Source of the DNA: Artemisia argyi | Taxonomy: Eukaryota > Streptophyta > Magnoliopsida > Asterales > Asteraceae | Direction: 5' to 3' | Assembly (NCBI GenBank): GCA_030686995.1 | Contig: CM060680.1 | Span: 203,037,322-203,101,321 of the forward strand | DNA: 64,000 nucleotides | Shown here: piece by piece, positions 48,001 through 57,372 of the stretch | Numbering within the stretch: position 1 is the stretch's first letter | Layout: every line of letters starts with the position of its first letter | Position numbers and translations under genes: made by a program | Notes under the pieces: generated by a model | Told to the model about the DNA's origin: nothing | Databases searched by the model: none | What the model saw: only the letters and a program-made list of their open reading frames with translations

Positions 48001-48939
48001 GGGGTGGCATTAAATGGCCTTGGGAAGTGTGATTGGAGGGATAAGGATGCAAGTGGTAAGTTGAGCAAGGTAAACCAGATAGGTGGTGGTGGTATTGGGG
48101 AAGCAGTGGTGGAAGTGGTGGTTTTGGTGGGAAAGGAGCAGGAGTGGTATTGGTCAAATTTGGGGGTTGACCGGGTTTTATATTTTTGGGTGGACTGGGC
48201 TGGTAGTGGGCTTTGGAATAGTAGGTGGGCTGGTTTGGTTTTAGTTTTATTTAGGATCCATTTGGTTTTTGGTATTTAAAATAAATCACAAGGACTAAAG
48301 TTGTAATTTGGGAAAACTATAGGGACTGAAAATGTGATTTTCCCATAGTTATCAAAGGGCCATATTTGTCATTCATGAATAGTACAAGGCCACTTTTGAT
48401 AATTTCCCTTCATTTTATATCCGAGGACCTTTTCTGTAAATTTCCAAACTCCAGGGACCATTCTTGCAATTTTCTGAAACTTGAAGGGTTAAACCTGTAA
48501 ATTCTCAAAAGATACCACAAGGACCAATTATGTCATTAATGAATAGTACAAGGTTTGTTTTTAATATTTTTCCATTTTTTAAAACCTGAGGACTAATTTT
48601 GACATTTTTGAAACTTGGGGGATCAAAGTTGTAATTTCACAATTTTAAACTTTAAAGGACTATTTATGACAACTTGTGAATCCCCAAGGACCTTTATGAT
48701 ATTTGAACAAGTTTTGAGTGACCAGGGACTAGTTTTGCAAATTTATGAAATTTGAGGGACTGAAACTGCCAATTATGCAAACTTTGTACGTTTTTCATTT
48801 GTTTTTGCATATTTTGTGTTTGAAACATATAAAACACACCTCTAAGATATTTTTAAGTATTTTGATACATATTTGGGTGTTTTTGTATGTTTTGGCAGTT
48901 CATATAAGACAAAAATGATGAGTATTTACACACTCATCA
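45058..48939 (-). repeat. 3' LTR of the young element (3882 bp)
   Basis: Plus-strand reading starts TGATTGGTTCAGAACCG and ends ACACTCATCA. It is preceded by target duplication ACAAT and followed by the polypurine tract ATCCCCCACACTAAAC (minus sense GTTTAGTGTGGGGGAT). Confidence 0.94.
47855..47862 (-). promoter_or_regulatory. TATA box of the young element, 3' LTR copy
   Basis: TATAAAAG on the minus strand. The same motif in the 5' LTR (54939-54946) would drive the element's transcription. Confidence 0.55.
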
Positions 48940-49731
48940 ATCCCCCACACTAAACTATTGCTAGTCCCTAGCAATCTTTTGAGAAAACTTAATGGATTTT
49001 AAACTCTTTACCAAAAGCCATCACTTCTGGAGTAGCCAGGTGTAAGAACTGTGGCACACCTGATAACCGTGTGATTTTGAGCAAACCACCAGCTGTCAAC
49101 GGATTTGATTAGTCTTTACCAAAAGCCGTTTGCTTCTGGACTAGCCAACTCTTGATGGAATAGTCAACATCTTGGTGAGCTGATTACCAATTATGGATTT
49201 TCCACGGCCTTTACCACAAGCCATAATCTTGCGGGCTAGCCAGCTCATTTGCTTATGAGGATGCGGGGGAGCTGAGGAACCATGCAAGTTTTTGGCAAAC
49301 TGCCAGCCATCAACGGATTTGAGATGTCTTTACCAAGAGCCGTTTGCTCCTGGACTAGCCAATCCCTTTTGTCGTTTAGACAAGGCAGATTGATTACCAC
49401 AAAAAATTTTGAACTCAAGTGAAAAATTTTTGAAAATTTTTGGTCAAAAACGGGGGTATAAGATAGTAAAATGTGATAAAATTCGCTAGAATAGCGAATA
49501 CCCCCCCACACTAATCATGAATATTGTCCTCAATATTCAAAATCCCGGCTATTATGCCGACATTTTGAACGTAAAAGGGCAACATTACAAGCTAAGCGTG
49601 GAAAACATCATTTTGTATTTTCACTTCTGTAATCATAGCATGGGGGACTCCCCCACACTTAGGGTGAAAACCCTATAAGCATGCTCAGTTTTTGTTTACC
49701 GAGTCGCGAGCTTGACTCGACCCCGAATTAA
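48940..49731 (-). other. 3' untranslated region of the young element with four degenerate repeats
   Basis: No gene. Four related stretches of the form CTTTACCAAAAGCC...CTTCTGGA.TAGCCA begin near 49006, 49113, 49209 and 49327. The polypurine tract is at its left edge. Confidence 0.7.
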
Positions 49732-51861
49732 TTAGTCCATGGGGAAGCATGAAGTGGAAGAAATAATCTCACTCGGACTTTCATTCAAGATGTTTGGATA
49801 AACATTTGAAGCACGTGAAAGTTCCACACCGATGAGATATAATCCCGGCTCAAAATAATGATACATGAAAATGCCGGGATCAAATATAATGTCTTCATTC
49901 CCGAAGGAGTGAAGAACAGGAGAAGTCACCCTGTAGGTGAAGAAAAGGAAGAAAACCATGATGAAAATCATGATAAGATCTTCTTCCTCGAAGGCAGGCT
50001 CATTAGCCTGATTTTGGATTTCAAAGGTTAAGCTCGTAAACATCCCGGGAGGGTGGGTGGGAATTTGCAAACTCTCATGATTGAGAGCATCTCCCCCCGG
50101 GATATCAAACTCCGGAGGAGTCATGACATGAGTGAGTTCACAGGAGAACTCATCAAATGTGAATGAATCATATTCTGGATTGATGTGCGTGAGTTCACAG
50201 GAGAACTCATCGAAGGTAAATGATTCATAATCAGGGAGAGAATTATGAGAATGAGAAGTGGTATTGCCACTAATATTCTCTCCCAAAGGATCAAAAGTAA
50301 AGGCTTCAAATTCCGGTATAGGGTCATCGGAGAGAATGTCACTATCCTTTATGGGGATAGGAGATGAAATAGGTTTCTCTTTGAAAGCCTCGATTTTAGA
50401 AATGAGGAGATTGACTTTCACTAATGTAGCACGAAGTGCTTCATCCTTGATTTCAGTGTCAATCTCATCATTCTCTTCTTCTAAGCTAACTAGCTCAGAA
50501 GGTAACTCTTCCACATGACTGATGTCTCCAGAAGATAAAGAATTTTCATCAGTATGGGAAGTACTAAGCTCGATGTTGGGATTATAGTTTAAAAAATTTT
50601 CATTTTCTCCCATATCGGCTTCAGAATCAAGGAGACCATCATCATTTCCCAAAGGAAGTGGATTGATGTGAGTGAGTTCGTTTGTGACTTCCTCAATAAG
50701 AGGGTCAACATCCGAATGAGGAAATGGTGCCTCCTCATACTCAACTTCTCCATAAGATGTGTAATCATCATTAAAATCGGAGAAGGTCTCAAAATGATCT
50801 TTTGGATTTTCAGGGTGAGAAGGTAGATCACACACATGATCCAAAGTTCCCTGTGACTCTCCTGGGATTGGGACAAGGATCTCAACACTAGACTTTATGA
50901 ATTCGTCCGATTCCTTTGAAGGAACAGTGTCAAGATGCTCATCCCCCATATTCAGAGAGTGAGTGTGAACTTCAGGTGTGATAGCAGTTGTTTGAGATGA
51001 AATCTCAACTGCTGGGATATCAACTGATGAACTTGATGAATCTTTTTGAATAATAACAATGTTATCTTCATCATCACTGTCATCATAGTCATCAACTAGA
51101 GCAGTATTGCGAATGTTAGCACGAAATTTAGCTGCTCGTTGCTCAGCCAATAATTCTTCCATGCTTTTTCCAGATTCTCGTTCTTCAGCAAGTAATTCTG
51201 CCATAGTTTTCCCACGAGAATTTGGAATGAAAGGAAATTGTGGGGATGTGGATGTGTCAAAACCGAAAGGTTGACATTGAAAATCACTATGAGGACCCCC
51301 ACAATAAGCACAAGAAGAGCTTGGAGTTTGGCGGAGTGAAATATTAGCTAACTCCTCCTTAAGTTCTTTAAATTTCTCAAGAACTTCTAAAAAGTCTTGC
51401 TGGATTTGAGGAGTTGCTTGGATAGTTTGACACTGTGGAGGTTGGTCTTGATACGAAGAGTCATAATTGTTACAAGGAAATGGATTCCTCGTTTGACAAT
51501 CAGAGCTAAAGTGTGGACCTCCACAGTAATCACAACAGTAAAACTGTTGAGGCTGTGAGTCGTATGTGCTAGAGTCATAATTGTAATCGGGAAACTGCTC
51601 ATAGACAAGTGTGTTTCCCGATTGACAATCAGAACTGTAGTGTGAACCACCACAGTACTCACAACAGTAAGACTGCTGAGTATCATGGTGTGGTAACTGA
51701 TGGAATAAATCAGTCGTGCCATGGTAGGAATAAGGATTCTGGTTATAGACAGACCCGTTTCCCGACTCTACCATGCCACAACTAGGGCAATCGCCACCAT
51801 TATGAGGATTACCACACCATTGGCAAACCAGAAAGTGTGGATGAGACATAGAAAGAATCAA
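49732..51861 (-). CDS. 709-residue gag-like protein with four zinc knuckles and a C-terminal membrane segment
   Basis: Intact frame, the only long ORF of the element. Zinc knuckles C-x2-C-x3-H-x4-C lie at residues 13-25 (CQWCGNPHNGGDC), 67-79, 110-122 and 184-196. The same knuckle type ends the Athila Gag at 12800. A short coiled-coil-like helix (about 155-176) precedes the last knuckle. Then comes GKTMAELLAEERESGKSMEEL and a long acidic region with duplicated SFTFDEFSCELTH units. Near the C-terminus there is a hydrophobic segment (IMIFIMVFFLFFTY) followed by IFDPGIFMYHYFEPG and NVYPNILNESP. I recall very similar endings in Asteraceae retroelement annotations. It may bind RNA like Gag; the role of the membrane segment is unknown. 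Start at 51861 gives the knuckle-first layout. Confidence 0.8.
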   Translation of the reverse strand: MILSMSHPHFLVCQWCGNPHNGGDCPSCGMVESGNGSVYNQNPYSYHGTTDLFHQLPHHDTQQSYCCEYCGGSHYSSDCQSGNTLVYEQFPDYNYDSSTYDSQPQQFYCCDYCGGPHFSSDCQTRNPFPCNNYDSSYQDQPPQCQTIQATPQIQQDFLEVLEKFKELKEELANISLRQTPSSSCAYCGGPHSDFQCQPFGFDTSTSPQFPFIPNSRGKTMAELLAEERESGKSMEELLAEQRAAKFRANIRNTALVDDYDDSDDEDNIVIIQKDSSSSSVDIPAVEISSQTTAITPEVHTHSLNMGDEHLDTVPSKESDEFIKSSVEILVPIPGESQGTLDHVCDLPSHPENPKDHFETFSDFNDDYTSYGEVEYEEAPFPHSDVDPLIEEVTNELTHINPLPLGNDDGLLDSEADMGENENFLNYNPNIELSTSHTDENSLSSGDISHVEELPSELVSLEEENDEIDTEIKDEALRATLVKVNLLISKIEAFKEKPISSPIPIKDSDILSDDPIPEFEAFTFDPLGENISGNTTSHSHNSLPDYESFTFDEFSCELTHINPEYDSFTFDEFSCELTHVMTPPEFDIPGGDALNHESLQIPTHPPGMFTSLTFEIQNQANEPAFEEEDLIMIFIMVFFLFFTYRVTSPVLHSFGNEDIIFDPGIFMYHYFEPGLYLIGVELSRASNVYPNILNESPSEIISSTSCFPMD

Positions 51862-52119
51862 ATGTGTATAGAGGGTAAGAAATGGAGAATCAAAAAGGTA
51901 AGAGGGTAAAGATGGATATTTTTGGTGTTTTTGGAAAACATTTTATAAGAAAGAAAATCTTTTTGTGTTTTTTGTGTTTGTTGAAAACTAATTTTACAAA
52001 GTTTTCAGAAACAGTTTTGTTTTTAAAATAAGAAAATATGAACAAGGGATGGTAAATATACAATGGATGTATATCCAGGTTCACTAATACGCAAAACCGT
52101 GTAGAATACGCGCACAACC

Positions 52120-52137
52120 TCCCCGGCAGCGGCGCCA
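52120..52137 (-). other. primer binding site of the young element
   Basis: Minus strand reads TGGCGCCGCTGCCGGGGA, five bases from the 5' LTR end. It resembles the Athila-like site at 11302 and tRNA-Asp-type primer sites. Confidence 0.85.
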
Positions 52138-52142
52138 AAATT

Positions 52143-55100
52143 TGATTGGTTCAGAACCGTCTTATTATTATTGACCAAGGTCAACAAGTCAAAGATAGCC
52201 TAGAGTCAATCTCCGTGGAAGTATAGGGTTTCCCCGGGTCGTTATGTCCCGACGAGGTGTGGATGGTATTAAAACGGTTTCGTGATCGGGTGAATTTGGA
52301 TGAAAATGGATATAAATGAGTGGTGATGATTACACTACTGGAATATGAAAGAAAACAGCTTAAATACACTATATTAACAATACTGGAAAGGCAGGAAAAC
52401 CAGAAACGATTAAAACCTAAAAACGCGTATGTTACGTTTAAAAAAACGTAGACGTACAAAATAAAACGTGAAATCTGAATTCTGAAAACACCCAGGGGGT
52501 GAAAATAACTTTTTTACAAACCTAAGGGTAAAAGAAAATTTTTAGAAAATTAAAATAAATTTTAACCCTAATTAATTATTTAATATTAATTAAATACTAA
52601 TTATTACTAATTATTAATATTTAAAATACTTAAATATAATTTAATACTAATTAAATACTAGAAAAATGAAAATAAAATTTCTAAAATTATAAAATAACTA
52701 AAAATAAGTTTTAAAAATAAAAATAAATGTTTTTGTCTTTTTGTGGATTTTATATTAACTAATTACTAAATAAACATTAATTAACTAATTAAACTATTTT
52801 AAATTAAGAAAAATACTAAATGAACAGTAAAAATTCTAATAAAATTTCTAAAATTACTTTATAACATATAAAAGCTATAAAAAATATAAAAACAAGGTTT
52901 CACTTAATAAAAACTAATAATGCTATTTTAACCTAATTATTAATTAATAATTAATAAAACTAAAATTAATTCTAATAAATACCTAATGGTAAAATAAAAA
53001 TCTGAAAAATTTATTATAACTATTTTAACCTAAGATGAAATTATTAAAAATATAAAAAAAAACAACTTACTTAATAAAAATGTAAAAATGGAAATTAAAA
53101 TTAAATTTAATTAAATAGAAACTATCACTTAATTTTATATTTGTTTTTCTTGATTTTTATTTTACAAACCTATATTATACATAAAAATAAATAACTTTTG
53201 TAAAAACAAACTTTTTATAAGCTAAAAATAAGCAGAATATAAGCTAGAAAGTGTAACAGTTGACTTTAGTTGACTAAAATAGAAAATAAGCTAAAATGGC
53301 TTAGGGTGGGACCCACAATGATGAAAACTGATCCAACTGACTTAGGTGAACATGTTTAAGCAGAAAGGAACCAAAAGTTTCCACAAAATAAGCAATAAGC
53401 TACAAATAAGCACATGTAGACTTGGTTGAAAACTGAAAAGTGGGACAGATTTCCAAGGCTAATCTAGGTGGGGTCCACTGGGTCTCAGGTCAAAGCAAAG
53501 GTCAAACCATGCACCCTGGTAGGAGGGGGGATGGAAGGAACAAATGTGGTGGCTTGGGACCCACTGAGGTGGCCATAAACCACCACCAAAGTGGTGGTGG
53601 TGGGGAGGATATCTGCTGAGACAGAGCACAGCTTGTGCCTGCAACCTTGTTTGGATGGATGGTGGGACCCACAGAAATTTCTCAAAAATAAGCTGGTACT
53701 GAGACCTTGAAATTTAGGTGGTAGAGTATATTATCTAAAAAGCACAAGTCTTACAACTGACTACAAAATTCTCTAAAATTCCTTGAAATTTTGGAAAACT
53801 TGAGATTAAGCAAATTTGACTTTTTGAAATATCACTAAGGTTTGACTAAAATGAACTTCTATCTAATCTAGCTTGTTGAAAAAGTAAATATAAGCTGAAA
53901 GGGAACTAGAGTAAGCTATAAAAACTACGTTGGCAACTAAATGAGAGCTTATGTACTCCAACACTGTGACAGTTAACTAAAATTGAAGAACAAAGGAAAT
54001 TTTGACTTTTAACTAATGAGCTACTGATTAATTGACCTAAATGAGTTACATATATCTAATACAACATGTATCAACCAGAAGTAGCAACCAAATCCTATTA
54101 TCACACAGCTAAACCATCTAATCCAAACACTCCTTTATATTTAAACTGTTATGAGATTTTACCATGTAACACTGATTAAGTCCAAGAAACTGATTCCTAT
54201 GACTTTAATATCATGACATAAGCCAATATGAGCACAGAAACATAGGTAATAGCAACTAACACTCAAAATTCAAAGATGCACAATTTGGCAGTGAAAATGG
54301 ATAAATGAGCAATATTGAGATTCAGTGAGCAAGTTCTAAATTTAAAGTATTATTATGACTAACAAACTTCAACTAAGCACAATGAAACAAGAAAATGCAG
54401 TAACAAGCATAAATATAAAAAGAAAGCTGAAAAAAATGGAAATATGGCTTACAATGGTGATTAACTGAGAATCAAGTAACAAGGGACCAAACCACAATCC
54501 TATACCTCCCTTGAGGTTCTAGACCAGTCCAAACTCCATGATCCACAAGCTCCTATGCTTATCTTCTTTCCTTTACTGAGTTTCTTATTTATTTATTTCT
54601 TTTATTTCTTTGTAATTTCTTGGATTAAAGTAAAACTGAATTAAACAACTCTTAAACTTTTTCAATAATGATAAGCAAACTTGACTGAGCTTAAATTACC
54701 CTGAACCAACAGTTCTTAACAACTTTAAATTTGAAATTGAATTTTCATGAAAAATCATAAAAACTGAATTTGCACTAATAACCTGAAATTAAACTAAAAT
54801 TAACTTGACATTACATTTAAAAGATTGATTACAGAGCTTTTTAACTAAAGTTTACATATGGAAAAAGAAATTACATTAATACGACCTAAATCTAAACTAA
54901 GCTACACTAACTGCCTTTCTCCTCTGCTCCTTGCTTCACTTTTATACATCATTTGAGCTTTCTGGGTCCCACTTGTCACATCCCACCAATAATCTCATCA
55001 AATGGATGAGATTTGACCTCACACTCAATTTGGCGGGAAGAATCTCTTTCTTGCAATTAGGGTCTGTCAAGCGTGTATAGGAGGGGGGTGGCATTAAATG

Positions 55101-56023
55101 GCCTTGGGAAGTGTGATTGGAGGGATAAGGATGCAAGTGGTAAGTTGAGCAAGGTAAACCAGATAGGTGGTGGTGGTATTGGGGAAGCAGTGGTGGAAGT
55201 GGTGGTTTTGGTGGGAAAGGAGCAGGAGTGGTATTGGTCAAATTTGGGGGTTGACCGGGTTTTATATTTTTGGGTGGACTGGGCTGGTAGTGGGCTTTGG
55301 AATAGTAGGTGGGCTGGTTTGGTTTTAGTTTTATTTAGGATCCATTTGGTTTTTGGTATTTAAAATAAATCACAAGGACTAAAGTTGTAATTTGGGAAAA
55401 CTATAGGGACTGAAAATGTGATTTTCCCATAGTTATCAAAGGGCCATATTTGTCATTCATGAATAGTACAAGGCCACTTTTGATAATTTCCCTTCATTTT
55501 ATATCCGAGGACCTTTTCTGTAAATTTCCAAACTCCAGGGACCATTCTTGTAATTTTCTGAAACTTGAAGGGTTAAACCTGTAAATTCTCAAAAGATACC
55601 ACAAGGACCAATTATGTCATTAATGAATATTACAAGGTTTGTTTTTAATATTTTTCCATTTTTTAAAACCTGAGGACTAATTTTGACATTTTTGAAACTT
55701 GGGGGATCAAAGTTGTAATTTCACAATTTTAAACTTTAAAGGACTATTTATGACAACTTGTGAATCCCCAAGGACCTTTATGATATTTGAACAAGTTTTG
55801 AGTGACCAGGGACTAGTTTTGCAAATTTATGAAATTTGAGGGACTGAAACTGCCAATTATGCAAACTTTGTACGTTTTTCATTTGTTTTTGCATATTTTG
55901 TGTTTGAAACATATAAAACACACCTCTAAGATATTTTTAAGTATTTTGATACATATTTGGGTGTTTTTGTATGTTTTGGCAGTTCATATAAGACAAAAAT
56001 GATGAGTATTTACACACTCATCA
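52143..56023 (-). repeat. 5' LTR of the young element (3881 bp)
   Basis: Near-identical to 45058-48939. The right flank is ACAAT followed by TCTTTCTAAAAACTGAG, which continues the tandem-repeat sequence interrupted at 45057. Confidence 0.94.
54939..54946 (-). promoter_or_regulatory. TATA box of the young element, 5' LTR copy
   Basis: TATAAAAG on the minus strand, about 1.08 kb inside the outer LTR end, the position expected for a U3/R border. Confidence 0.55.
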
Positions 56024-56028
56024 ACAAT

Positions 56029-56471
56029 TCTTTCTAAAAACTGAGGGCATCTAACATCTCCCAAAAATATTTTAATCATACTTAGGTATATTAAAAAGAG
56101 ATCTATCAAATAAACCTAAATCCACCAATTTACACTAACAGATACTCACAAATAACCTAAATCTGTCCTTATATAGTAAGGCAGTAAGCAATTCCTCCTT
56201 CAAAAAACAGCAATAACCTATAGACATAAATAAACATAAATCCAATTGACACAATATAGCCACGAAAGGGGTCAATAAACCTAAATCCAACTTTTGTATA
56301 ATTGCGTAATATAACCAAACCCTAAATTAGCACAATATACCCAAACCCTAAATTAGCGCAATATACCCAAACCCTAAATTAGCGTAACCCTAAATAAAGA
56401 TAAATCCAATTGACACAATATACCCAAACCATAAATTAGCGTAACCCTAAGTCGATTAGATTATTACTTAC
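56029..56471 (-). repeat. Ulp1 intron 1 start with telo-box-like AAACCCTAAATTAGC repeats
   Basis: Between 56308 and 56440 the unit ACCCAAACCCTAAATTAGC recurs with CGCAATAT-type spacers, about three close copies plus partial ones. AAACCCTAA is the plant telo-box, a motif also found in promoters of growth genes. The donor GTAAGT (minus) follows the tentative exon 1 at 56472. Confidence 0.6.
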
Positions 56472-56486
56472 CCTACCCCAAACCAT

Positions 56487-57019
56487 TTTTTTAATTCTGC
56501 TAAATCGAATCCCTAATTCGAAAAAGTAGATCTGCAACTACAGCCGATATGTGTCTACTTGGTAACGTTAGGGTTTTCAGCAGATCTGCAACTACAGCCG
56601 ATTATCTTTGAATCTTCGAATAAGTAGATCTGTCATTGTTGTAGATTCGAATTTACAAAGGGTATGTAGATTCGAATTTACAAAGGGTATGATTGAGAGA
56701 GAAAGGGGTTAAAGTGTGGTGTGTTTGGTAAGATTTAAAATGATTTAAAATTTTGGTATAAATATAAAAAGTATACTAATATACTAAAATAATTTAAATT
56801 TGTACTATCATGATATTAGGTCGCCCAAATTTATGAAATGGTGGGGCCAAGTCGCCCAAAATATATGTACGAAATAATAATATAAAAGTAGTGGGACCCA
56901 GTCGCCCGAAAAATAAAATAAGTCGCCCAAGGTTAAGTGTATATTAGTAGTATTTACTTATATACTTGTATTTAAATGTATATTAGTATTTATGTGTATT
57001 ATACAAGTACACATAGTAC
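56487..57019 (-). promoter_or_regulatory. probable promoter/5' leader of the minus-strand Ulp1 gene
   Basis: Lies between the tentative ATG and the right terminal repeat. It holds two direct repeats of GTAGATTCGAATTTACAAAG (near 56641 and 56666), two of AGATCTGCAACTACAGCCGA (near 56528 and 56583), and several TCGCCCAA words (inverse of TTGGGCGA). Confidence 0.45.
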
Positions 57020-57322
57020 ATATGTACTACATACCTAACCAGTCGCCCAAACTTAAAGTAAAGTGGGACCCATTCGCCTAAAATGTATGTACTATAAAAA
57101 CAATAAAAAAAGACTATGTTTTTTGACAAAAAGACAAAATAGATAAAAGGGTACCATGTACATGATGGGGAGACTACTAGGGACAAGTGTCAAATGTTTA
57201 TGCATTCCGCCCAAGTTGAAAGGAGCGACCTCCGCCTCTGGGGTATTTGAAGAAAAAAAAAAAAATTTGTGGGGTAGTATTGGTAAGTACCTTGTACTTT
57301 TGGGTGAATAGGGAATTTTCCC
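57020..57322 (-). repeat. right terminal inverted repeat of the MULE
   Basis: Inverted relative to 22959-23301 and ending TAGGGAATTTTCCC. It shares the CTTCAAATACCCCAGAGGCG, ACACTTGTCCCTAG and TTGGGCGACTG(A/G)TTAGG blocks, with substitutions and short length differences. Confidence 0.88.
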
Positions 57323-57331
57323 TATCTAAAT
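57323..57331. other. 9-bp target site duplication of the MULE, right copy
   Basis: TATCTAAAT, identical to 22950-22958. It lies 41 bp before the HDA14 start codon. Confidence 0.95.
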
Positions 57332-57372
57332 TCCCATATGTCTGTTCTTCCAATAGTTTCCATCCACTAAAA
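57332..57372 (+). promoter_or_regulatory. residual 5' leader of HDA14 between MULE and ATG
   Basis: Only 41 bp of non-element DNA precede the ATG. The ATG context is AAAAATGGAG. Any promoter must lie in the MULE terminal repeat or beyond the element. Confidence 0.6.

Larger units (their letters stand above)
45058..56023 (-). mobile_element. young LTR retrotransposon with 3.88-kb LTRs and a gag-like gene only (10,966 bp)
   Basis: The LTRs at 45058-48939 and 52143-56023 are almost identical; I noticed four substitutions and one 1-bp length difference. Both flanks are ACAAT (45053-45057 and 56024-56028). The minus strand carries a primer site at 52120-52137, one long ORF (49732-51861) and a polypurine tract at 48940-48952. 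No protease, RT or integrase is present, so it depends on another element for movement (a LARD-like, Athila/Tat-related form by primer site and zinc-knuckle type). It inserted into the third copy of the local tandem repeat. Confidence 0.94.

Noticed and set aside
49245..49511. Minus-strand 88-codon frame after the 709-codon gene
   Set aside because: Falls across the four-copy degenerate repeat and has no recognisable domain or start context.
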